A DNA stretch of 8,274 nt. Source: an uncultured Brevundimonas sp. (GTDB lineage: Bacteria > Pseudomonadota > Alphaproteobacteria > Caulobacterales > Caulobacteraceae). The DNA lies in NCBI GenBank assembly GCA_946885435.1, contig CAMPGL010000090.1:1-8274 (forward strand). The letters run 5' to 3'. The translations under genes and the position numbers were made by a program. Shown here piece by piece: positions 1-6,019 of this stretch (its first letter is position 1; the number at the start of each line of letters is the position of its first letter). The notes under the pieces were generated by a model that saw nothing but the letters and a program-made list of their open reading frames with translations, made no database searches and was not told where the DNA came from.

Positions 1-2
1 GG

Positions 3-3000
3 CGGGCAGGCGAAGATCTCCAGCCCGGCCTCGAGCGGATCGTCGCTCTCGACCAGCTTCAGCTCCGCCTGACCGCCACCGAACAGCGCGGTGAACAGGG
101 TCTGGAAATGGCCGTTGATGGTGTCGAAGGCGCCCAGCAGACGTTCGCGCCCCTCGGCGTTCAGCTCGTCGATGCCGTCGCGCAGCTTGCCGATGGCGCC
201 GGTCAGGTCGGAGCGCTCGAGCTTCATGGACTGAAGCCGCTCGGAATGCTCTGAGGCCTCCTCCTCGGCGCGCAGGTTGACGGCGCCCAGGGCCTCGCGC
301 TCGCGCTCCAGGCCGAAAAGGAGAGACTCGGCGCCGGCGGCGTCAGCGGGGAGGGCGACGGCGTCCTCCTTCAGCTTCTGACCCAGTTCCTCGGGCGCCA
401 TGCGGGCGGCCTCGCGCACCTGCTGGTCGGCGTCAGCCAAGCGAAGGGCGGCCGCCTCGGCGTGGGCGGCCAGGCCGGCGCGCGCTTCACGCGCCTCCCC
501 GACGGCGCGCTCGGCGGCGCGGCTTTCGCGGTCGGCGGCCTCGGCGGCGCCTTCCACCTCGGCCAGAGCGTCGGCGGCGGCCGAGCGGCGCCGTTCGGTT
601 TCGGCGAATTGGTCCACCAGGGCCTCGCGCTTGCCGGCGATTTCGGCGGGCGCCTCTTCGGCGCGGGCCAGTTCGGCGCGGACGCGGGCTTCCTCCCGGT
701 CGAGCTGCTCCAGACGTTGGGCGGCCGAGGCGGAGCGGCCGGTCCAACCCTTGACGTCCCGCTCGACGGCTTCGAGGCGGCGGGCCCGGCCCTCGCGTTC
801 GCGAGCCTCAGCGTCGCGCTCGAGCCGGGCGGCGGCGGCGGCGGACCGGGCCTCGTCAGCCTGGGCCCGGGCGTCGGCCAGCTCGGTCTTCAGCCCGTCT
901 AGCGCGGTCGAGCTGCTTTCACCTTCGGGTGTGGCCTCCTCGGCTTCACGAGCGGCGCTGAGTTCCGCCTCCAGCCGCACCAGCTGTTCGTCGAGCGCCT
1001 GGGCGCGAGCCTCGCGCTGGGCCTGCGCCCGGGAGAGGGCGTCATGGGCGTTGCGAGCCGAGGCGACGGCGCGTTCCGCCTCGGCGGGCTTGATGCGGGC
1101 CTCACGCAAGGCCTGGTCGGCGGCCTTGACGGCCTCGGCGGCCGTCGCGAGGGCGGCCTGCGCTTCAGCCGCCTGGGGTTTCAGGGCGTCGATCTCGTCC
1201 TCGAGTTCGGAGAGACGATTGCGCTGCTCCATGCGGATGGCGGCGGGTTTCGGCGCCTCGGCCCGCGAGACGAAGCCGTCCCAGCGCCACAGGTCACCCT
1301 CGCGCGACACCAGGCGGGCCCCGACAGGCAGGTCTTTCGCCAGACGGTCGCCATCCTGCCGGTCCACCAGGCCGCACCAGTTCAGGCGGGCCGACAAAGC
1401 GTTTGGAGCCTTGATGTGCTCGGACAGGGGCTCGACGCCGGCAGGCCAGGTCGGCGGCGCGGCCTCCGCTCCGGCCCAGTGGGCGGCCGCGCTCGGATCC
1501 AGCGCCGCGTCCAGATCATCGCCCAAGGCCGCGGCCAGGGCCGCCTCGAAGCCCTTGTCCGCGCGAGTCGATTCCAGGGCGGCGGCCTGCGCCTGATGCG
1601 CCTTAGCCAGCAGCTGGGCGAGGCCTCGCGCCTCGGCGGTCAGGCGGTTGAGCCGATCCTCGAGCTGGCGCGCCGCCTGCCGGGCCTGACCCTCGGCGGT
1701 CTGGACATCGGCGCGCGCGCTTTCGGCGGTGTCGACCTCCGTGCGAGCGGCCTGCAGGGCGGCGACGGCGGCGTCGAGCGCGGCGCGCGCCTGGGCGATC
1801 TCCGGCGTCTCGAGCGGGCCCACGGCCTCGCGCTCGGCCCGGGCGGCGGCCCCCGCCGGCTCAGCGCGGGCGCGCCGGTCGGTCACGTCGCGGCGGCGCT
1901 GCGCTTCGGCGTTCAGGCGGGCCTCGATCGAGGCCACGGCACCGGCCAGCCGTTCCACCTCGGCGTCGGCCTGGGCGCGGGCGGCCTCGGCGGCTTCCAC
2001 GGCGGCCTGGAGCTCCGGGCCGCGCTGCGGGGCGGCCTCGGCCTCGGCCCTGAGGGCCGCGAGTTCCTCGGAGAGGCGCTCGACCTGGGCGACGGCGTCA
2101 TCGCGCATCTCGGTCTCGCGCTCCCGGTCGCCCACGATGCGGCGGATGTCGTCGGTCAGGCGCTCGACCGTTTCGCGCGCGGCCCGATCGAGCATGTCGA
2201 GCCGGTCGCGCTCCAGGGTCATGCGGTGGAGCAGGGCGGCCGCGACCGCGTCCTCCTCGCGGGCAGGCTTCAGCCGTTCGGCGGCGGCCAGGGCGGCGGT
2301 CTGGGCCCGGGTCGAGGCGCGGGCGCGGTCCTCGACCTCCCGGTCGGCCTCGGACAGGGCCTCGTTCGCCGCCTGCAGGGCCGCCTTGGCGTCGGCCCAG
2401 CGCGCGTACAGCAGGGCGGACTGCAGCGCTCGGATCTCGGCGGCGATCTTCTTGTACTTCTCGGCCTGGCGCGCCTCGCGCTTCAGCCGGTTCAGCTGGG
2501 TCTCCAGCTCGCCGGAGATGTCGTCCAGCCGGGCCAGGTTGGCCTCGGCGGCCCGCAGGCGCAGCTCGGCCTCGTGGCGGCGGGTGTGCAGGCCCGAAAC
2601 GCCGCCGGCCTCCTCAAGGATACGCCTGCGGTTCTGCGGCTTGGCCGCGATCAGTTCGGAGATCTGCCCCTGACGAACCAGGGCCGGCGAGTTCGCGCCG
2701 GTCGAGGCGTCGGCGAACAGAAGCTGGACGTCGCGCGCGCGGACCTCCTTGCCGTTCACCCGATAGGTCGAGCCGGCGCCGCGATCGATCCGCCGCGACA
2801 CCTCAATCAGCGGGGCGTCAGTGAAGGGCTGGGGCGCGCGCCGCTCGGCGTTGTCGATGGTGAGGGTGACTTCGGCGTGGTTGCGCGCCGGGCGGTCCGA
2901 CGAGCCGGCGAAGATGACCTCGTCCATACCCGTGGCCCGCATGGCCTTGGCCGAGTTCGCGCCCATCACCCAGCGCAGGCTCTCCAGCACGTTGGACTTG

Positions 3001-3107
3001 CCGCAGCCGTTCGGCCCGACCACGCCCGTCAGGCCGGGCTCGATCCGAAACTCGACGGGATCGACGAAGGACTTGAAGCCAACGATGCGGAGGCGCTGGA
3101 ACTCCAC
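3..3107 (-). CDS. smc: Chromosome segregation protein SMC (partial, C-terminus beyond left edge)
   Basis: SMC is the ABC-type ATPase that forms the ScpAB-associated condensin and organises and segregates the bacterial chromosome. The visible 1035 residues show the N-terminal head with FKSF at 11-14, a Walker A GPNGCGKS at 31-38 and a Q-loop VRQGQI at about 144-149. An EE-AGG helix start follows near 166. A long Ala/Glu/Arg-rich coiled-coil arm runs from about 180 to 505, then a compact hinge at about 510-620 containing GDLWRWDGF, then the returning coil. The window ends at GLEIFACPP, just before the signature LSGGE, Walker B and D-loop. Usual length is about 1150 residues, so roughly 90% is present. 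The start is GTG at 3107: it gives the canonical MEFQRLRI-type beginning and lies 9 nt after the stop of the preceding DsbA-like gene. No in-frame stop or frameshift is seen. Confidence 0.97.
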   Translation of the reverse strand, partial: MEFQRLRIVGFKSFVDPVEFRIEPGLTGVVGPNGCGKSNVLESLRWVMGANSAKAMRATGMDEVIFAGSSDRPARNHAEVTLTIDNAERRAPQPFTDAPLIEVSRRIDRGAGSTYRVNGKEVRARDVQLLFADASTGANSPALVRQGQISELIAAKPQNRRRILEEAGGVSGLHTRRHEAELRLRAAEANLARLDDISGELETQLNRLKREARQAEKYKKIAAEIRALQSALLYARWADAKAALQAANEALSEADREVEDRARASTRAQTAALAAAERLKPAREEDAVAAALLHRMTLERDRLDMLDRAARETVERLTDDIRRIVGDRERETEMRDDAVAQVERLSEELAALRAEAEAAPQRGPELQAAVEAAEAARAQADAEVERLAGAVASIEARLNAEAQRRRDVTDRRARAEPAGAAARAEREAVGPLETPEIAQARAALDAAVAALQAARTEVDTAESARADVQTAEGQARQAARQLEDRLNRLTAEARGLAQLLAKAHQAQAAALESTRADKGFEAALAAALGDDLDAALDPSAAAHWAGAEAAPPTWPAGVEPLSEHIKAPNALSARLNWCGLVDRQDGDRLAKDLPVGARLVSREGDLWRWDGFVSRAEAPKPAAIRMEQRNRLSELEDEIDALKPQAAEAQAALATAAEAVKAADQALREARIKPAEAERAVASARNAHDALSRAQAQREARAQALDEQLVRLEAELSAAREAEEATPEGESSSTALDGLKTELADARAQADEARSAAAAARLERDAEAREREGRARRLEAVERDVKGWTGRSASAAQRLEQLDREEARVRAELARAEEAPAEIAGKREALVDQFAETERRRSAAADALAEVEGAAEAADRESRAAERAVGEAREARAGLAAHAEAAALRLADADQQVREAARMAPEELGQKLKEDAVALPADAAGAESLLFGLEREREALGAVNLRAEEEASEHSERLQSMKLERSDLTGAIGKLRDGIDELNAEGRERLLGAFDTINGHFQTLFTALFGGGQAELKLVESDDPLEAGLEIFACP

Positions 3108-3116
3108 GGCGGGCCG

Positions 3117-3719
3117 TCAGCGCCCCAGGTGCGGCTGGATGGCGGCGTCCAGCTGGGCCAGGGACAGTTCGCCGGAACCGATGTTGCGGCCGTTGACGAA
3201 GAAGGTTGGCGTGCTCTGAACTCCGCGGCCGAAGGCGTACTCCACGCGCTCGTTGAAGGCGGCGGCGCGTCGTTCGTCGTTCAGGCAGGCCTCGAACTGA
3301 GCCTCGGTCAGGCCGAAGTCGTTCGCGACCGCGACCAGCCCGTCCCAGGGCCGCTGCAGGATGGAGGGCTGGTCGCGCATCAGCCGGCCGATGACGTCGA
3401 AATAGCGGCCTTCGGGCGCGCAGCGGGCCAGCATGAAGCCGGCGGTCGCCACCTCGACCGGCCCGGTGGGCATCTCACGGAAAATGAAGCGCACCTGGCC
3501 GGTGTCGACGTAACGGCGCTTGAACTCCGGAAAGACCTGGGTGTGCCAGCGCGCGCAGTGCGGACAGGTCACCGAGGCGTATTCGATGACCGTGACCGGC
3601 GCGTCCGCTCGCCCGATCGCCATGTCGTCGGCGCGTCGGTCGTGGACCTGGGCCGACGAGGCTCCGGCCAGAGGCAGCCAGGCCAGGGCGATGAGGGCGA
3701 GCAGGGCGCGCCGGATCAT
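3117..3719 (-). CDS. DsbA-family thiol:disulfide oxidoreductase, secreted, CPHC active site
   Basis: A predicted periplasmic thioredoxin-fold oxidoreductase of 200 residues that would introduce or shuffle disulfides in exported proteins. Residues 1-23 form a Sec signal peptide (RR, Leu/Ala-rich core, likely cleavage after ASSA). The active site CPHC is at 52-55 in ASVTCPHC, and the cis-proline loop is STP with Pro171. Two further cysteines, C100 and C145, sit where alphaproteobacterial DsbAs such as Wolbachia alpha-DsbA1 carry a second, non-catalytic disulfide. I chose the ATG at 3719: it lies 4 nt after the upstream stop, has a GGAAGA-like site 8 nt ahead, and puts the signal peptide at the N-terminus. 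An ATG at 3755 in the same frame would add MAKPPPRRKTDP and overlap the upstream gene. It sits between its paralog and smc, probably in one transcript. Its redox partner (DsbB) is not in the window. Confidence 0.93.
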   Translation of the reverse strand: MIRRALLALIALAWLPLAGASSAQVHDRRADDMAIGRADAPVTVIEYASVTCPHCARWHTQVFPEFKRRYVDTGQVRFIFREMPTGPVEVATAGFMLARCAPEGRYFDVIGRLMRDQPSILQRPWDGLVAVANDFGLTEAQFEACLNDERRAAAFNERVEYAFGRGVQSTPTFFVNGRNIGSGELSLAQLDAAIQPHLGR

Positions 3720-3723
3720 CGGA

Positions 3724-4404
3724 TCAGTCTTCCGCCGTGGCGGCGGCTTCGCCATCCGCCGCCGCCGCCGCCGGGACGTTTCCGCCCGCGGCGCGGATCG
3801 CGGCCTCGAAGGCCTCGATGGTGGGCGGGCCGTCCAGGTGCTCGCCGTTCACGAGGAAGTAGGGCGTGCCGGTCACGCCCTGTTCGTTGGCCTGCTGCAC
3901 GCGCTCTTCCAGGGCGTCGGCGGCCTCCTGGTCGGTGACGCAGGCGTCGAACTGCTCTTCCGTCATGCCGGCGGTGCGGGCGATGCGCAGCAGTTCGCCG
4001 CGCGGGTCGGCGATCATGGCCTGCTGATTGCGCATCATGGCGTCGATCATGGCGAAGTAGCGGTCCTCGCCAGCGCAGCGCGCCGCCAGGAAGCCGGCGA
4101 CAGCGATGTTGGCCGGCGGCGTCGGCAGCTCGCGGAAGACATAGCGAACCTGGCCGGTGTCGATGAAGCGGCTCTTGAATTCGGGGAAGACCTGCTCGTT
4201 CCAGGCGGCGCAGTGGGCGCAGGTGACCGAGGCGTATTCGACCACTGTGACCGGCGCCTCGGCCGAGCCCATGGTCATGTCACCCTCGGCGGCCGCGCCG
4301 CCGCCGCCAGCGCCGCCGCCCCCGCCGTTGCAGGCGCCGAGCATGAGGGCCGATGCGGCCAGGACGCCCGCGATGAGGGACGAGCGACGATCGAGTTTCA
4401 GCAT
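3724..4404 (-). CDS. DsbA-family thioredoxin-fold lipoprotein, CAHC active site
   Basis: A 226-residue paralog of the next gene, predicted to be lipid-anchored. The N-terminus has KLDRR, a hydrophobic stretch and the lipobox LGAC with Cys25, followed by a flexible Gly-rich linker (26-39). The thioredoxin domain starts near 43 and shares long stretches with its neighbour, such as EYASVTC, QVFPEFK and DTGQVR. The active site is CAHC (62-65), not the common CPHC. The cis-Pro is Pro181 in GTP, and C110 and C155 match the second cysteine pair of the paralog. The C-terminus has an Ala-rich low-complexity tail (about 205-226). The start ATG has a strong Shine-Dalgarno GGGAGG at 4410-4415, 5 nt away. 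It is the first gene of the presumed dsbA-dsbA-smc operon. Asn at +2 of the lipobox does not settle inner versus outer membrane. The substrate is unknown. Confidence 0.93.
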   Translation of the reverse strand: MLKLDRRSSLIAGVLAASALMLGACNGGGGGAGGGGAAAEGDMTMGSAEAPVTVVEYASVTCAHCAAWNEQVFPEFKSRFIDTGQVRYVFRELPTPPANIAVAGFLAARCAGEDRYFAMIDAMMRNQQAMIADPRGELLRIARTAGMTEEQFDACVTDQEAADALEERVQQANEQGVTGTPYFLVNGEHLDGPPTIEAFEAAIRAAGGNVPAAAAADGEAAATAED

Positions 4405-4478
4405 TCAGGCCTCCCGGCACGGCTGGATTGGACAGTCTGGCGCGATTCCCCCGCGTCCAGCCCTAACAGCGTCACCTT

Positions 4479-4507
4479 CGAGAACAGGTGAGGCGAAGAT
4501 TTGTCAA
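4479..4507 (-). promoter_or_regulatory. Candidate promoter for the dsbA-dsbA-smc operon
   Basis: On the minus strand a perfect TTGACA (4502-4507) is followed, 17 nt later, by TTCTCG (4479-4484). The -35 and the spacing are ideal, but the -10 is poor and does not match the GCTA-type -10 typical of Caulobacter sigma-73. It lies in the 117-nt gap between the dciA-like stop and the lipoprotein start, giving a leader of about 70 nt. A GATTC (GANTC, the CcrM methylation site in this group) falls in that leader at 4444-4448. Confidence 0.35.
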
Positions 4508-4521
4508 CGCGTCGCAGCGCC

Positions 4522-5064
4522 TTACCCACCGTCCTTGAGCGCCGCGCGGCCCAGACGCAGCAGGGCGTCGCGCAATTCGGGCGAGGGCGCGGCCTCGACA
4601 GTGCGGCTCAGCGCCTCCTCCTGGTCGGCTGGCAAGGGCCTGTCGACGACCTTTCGCACCGGTTGGCTCTTCGGCGTCCGCACCTTCACGGGACCTTGGG
4701 CGATGCGAAGCTTTTCCGCGGCGCCTTCGCCCAGATAGAGGTTCACGCGCTGCAGGATCTCGGCGCTCTGGTGCTGAACGAAGGCGGCGGCAGGCCCGAC
4801 GACCCTGAGCTCCAGGGTTCCACCATGTCCGGCGCGGCCCTTGGTCAGCTTGAGGGGTTGCGTCACCCGCGAAAGCGGCTCACCGACGATCTCGGCCCAA
4901 CGCGCCTCGAGCTGGCCGGTCCCCTGACCAAATCGCTCGTCGAGCTGTTTGATGAAGGGCGCCAGCGACCGGCCCATCGGCGGCGGCGCACGACGCTTTG
5001 GCCGCGTCCGCTTGCGGGCCAGGATCTCGCGGGCTTCCGCCTCTGTCGGCAGGGGTCTGCGCAT
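4522..5064 (-). CDS. DciA/DUF721 family protein (replicative helicase loading family)
   Basis: A 180-residue basic protein of the DUF721/DciA family. DciA assists loading or function of the DnaB helicase in bacteria that lack DnaC/DnaI; I infer that role here from family only. The domain covers about residues 30-126: FIKQLDERFG helix, the conserved W56 in W-AEIVGEPLS, the strand GGTLELRVVGPAAAF and the helix QHQSAEILQRVNLYLG. A Lys/Arg/Pro-rich N-terminal segment (17-29) and a C-terminal helix with LRLGRAAL (169-176) flank it, as in alphaproteobacterial members. No Shine-Dalgarno precedes the ATG, so a leaderless mRNA or the internal Met30 (4977) are possible alternatives. It is divergent from the DUF3008 gene and lies 117 nt upstream of the dsbA-smc operon on the same strand, so it may or may not be co-transcribed with it. 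Confidence 0.88.
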   Translation of the reverse strand: MRRPLPTEAEAREILARKRTRPKRRAPPPMGRSLAPFIKQLDERFGQGTGQLEARWAEIVGEPLSRVTQPLKLTKGRAGHGGTLELRVVGPAAAFVQHQSAEILQRVNLYLGEGAAEKLRIAQGPVKVRTPKSQPVRKVVDRPLPADQEEALSRTVEAAPSPELRDALLRLGRAALKDGG

Positions 5065-5102
5065 GCAGGAGCGATAGCATGGTCGGGGCTTTCCGCGCGA
5101 CC

Positions 5103-5128
5103 GGAACCGGCCGCGCGAGACGCCGGTT
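5103..5128 (+). promoter_or_regulatory. Candidate EcfG-type (general stress response) promoter
   Basis: GGAAC (5103-5107) and GGTT (5125-5128) are separated by 17 nt. The alphaproteobacterial EcfG/sigma-T consensus is GGAAC, 16-17 nt, CGTT, so there is one mismatch in the -10. It ends about 26 nt before the DUF3008 start and just ahead of its Shine-Dalgarno, which is where a promoter with a short leader would be. The match is by eye. Confidence 0.5.
5105..5128. repeat. Inverted repeat overlapping the DUF3008 promoter
   Basis: Perfect 7-bp arms AACCGGC (5105-5111) and GCCGGTT (5122-5128) around a 10-nt spacer. The arms overlap both putative promoter boxes, so the symmetry could be an operator, a hairpin, or partly a by-product of a GC-rich promoter. 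No T-run follows, so it is not a typical terminator. Confidence 0.5.
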
Positions 5129-5153
5129 GAGCCTTCGTCAGAAGGAGGCTTTC

Positions 5154-5339
5154 ATGCCAGCCAAGTCCAAAGCCCAGCAGAAGGCCGCCGGCGCGGCCCT
5201 GTCCGCCAAGCGCGGCGATACGCCGAAGTCCGAGCTCAAAGGGCCGTCCAAGCAGATGGCCACCTCCATGAGCGAGAAGGAGCTCGAGAAGATGGCCTCG
5301 ACCAAACGCAAGGGTAAGCCCGAGCACGCCTCGGCCTAG
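5154..5339 (+). CDS. DUF3008 family small basic protein
   Basis: A 61-residue, Lys/Ala/Ser-rich, cysteine-free protein. It matches the pattern I recall for DUF3008: it starts MPAKSKAQQKAAGAALSAKR, has a central LKGPSKQM segment, then MSEKELEKMASTKRKGKPEH at the end. The function of this family is not known to me. There is no signal peptide or membrane segment, so it should be cytosolic; high charge and low hydrophobicity suggest a flexible or nucleic-acid- or protein-associated polypeptide (inference). The start is decided by a perfect AAGGAGG at 5142-5148, 5 nt before the ATG. The frame stays open upstream to 4998, but that extension runs antisense into the dciA-like gene and looks non-coding. 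An EcfG-like promoter lies directly ahead, which would place it in the general stress regulon. The exoD-family gene follows 53 nt downstream. Confidence 0.88.
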   Translation: MPAKSKAQQKAAGAALSAKRGDTPKSELKGPSKQMATSMSEKELEKMASTKRKGKPEHASA

Positions 5340-5347
5340 CTTTCGCC

Positions 5348-5370
5348 ACGGCCGGACCTATCTTGGCCGT
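5348..5370 (+). terminator. Weak hairpin between DUF3008 gene and exoD-family gene
   Basis: ACGGCC (5348-5353) and GGCCGT (5365-5370) form a 6-bp GC-rich stem with an 11-nt loop, 8 nt after the DUF3008 stop. There is no T-run, so intrinsic termination would be inefficient; it may instead attenuate or protect the 3' end. Confidence 0.3.
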
Positions 5371-5392
5371 CTGAGCTTCGCGGGAGCGTCTG

Positions 5393-6019
5393 TTGACTCC
5401 TTCTCCGGCGCATCCCCGCACCTTCTCCGAGGTCCTGGAGGACCTGGGCCGGTCGGGCGACCGGCTGACCCTCGACGAGATGGTCGTCGCCTTCGGCGAA
5501 CGGGCCTTCGGGGCCCTGATGATCGTCACGGCCCTGATGAGCCTGCTGCCCTGGCCGCCGGGCGGAAAGGTGATTTTCTCGGTTCCTTTGATGATCGTGG
5601 CGTCGGAACTGACGCTGCAGCGGCACAGCCTGTGGCTGCCGCAATGGGCCATGCGGGCGTCGGTCTCGCGGACCGGCTACGCCAAGGGGTTGGGGCGGGT
5701 TCTGCCGGCGATCCGGTTCATCGAGCGCCTGTCCCGGCCGCGTCTCAAGGTTCTGACCGGGCCTCTGGCGCAGATGGTGATCGGGCTGATTTGCCTGGGG
5801 CTGGCGGTCATGCTGGCCTTCCCGGTGCCGTTCGGGGACATGCTTCCGGCCGTCACGATCGCGCTGTTCGGGTTCGCCGTGATGCAGCGCGACGGGCTGG
5901 CGACCATCGCGGGCCTGGTCGGCACGGCGGTCTGCATCGGCTACCTCGCGCTCGTCTGGCGGCTGATCGTCGAGATCAGCGAGCGCGCCTGGACCTGGGC
6001 GCAGGGGCTGGTGGGCTAG
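5393..6019 (+). CDS. ExoD family (exopolysaccharide synthesis) membrane protein
   Basis: A 208-residue integral membrane protein of the ExoD family, named after a Rhizobium protein needed for exopolysaccharide production and alkaline tolerance; the biochemical activity of the family is unresolved. A soluble N-terminal helix region (1-35) precedes hydrophobic segments at about 38-53, 59-72, 126-145, 150-165 and 169-195. Family-like signatures are LLPWPPGGKV (51-60), the VPLMIVASELTLQR segment (64-77) and WLPQW (81-85). The length is normal for the family. The start is a TTG, supported by GGGAG at 5382-5386 six nt ahead; the next in-frame ATG (codon 30, 5480) would remove the conserved amphipathic N-terminus. 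It follows the DUF3008 gene by 53 nt and could be co-transcribed. Its last 44 nt overlap the 3' end of the convergent phospholipase gene. Confidence 0.88.
   Translation: MTPSPAHPRTFSEVLEDLGRSGDRLTLDEMVVAFGERAFGALMIVTALMSLLPWPPGGKVIFSVPLMIVASELTLQRHSLWLPQWAMRASVSRTGYAKGLGRVLPAIRFIERLSRPRLKVLTGPLAQMVIGLICLGLAVMLAFPVPFGDMLPAVTIALFGFAVMQRDGLATIAGLVGTAVCIGYLALVWRLIVEISERAWTWAQGLVG

Noticed and set aside
400..1596. A 398-codon plus-strand frame of Ala/Ser/Arg repeats opposite smc
   Set aside because: Low-complexity shadow of the Ala/Glu-rich coiled coil on the other strand; no start signal.
1044..3938. A 964-codon open frame on the plus strand, opposite smc
   Set aside because: It is antisense to a clear SMC protein and both ends run into other genes. 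The translation is Gly/Arg/Leu-rich with no recognisable domain, as expected from third-position GC bias in very GC-rich DNA.
4998..5153. N-terminal extension of the DUF3008 frame
   Set aside because: It overlaps the dciA-like gene antisense. The perfect Shine-Dalgarno and the family-like start MPAKSKAQQ place the true start at 5154.
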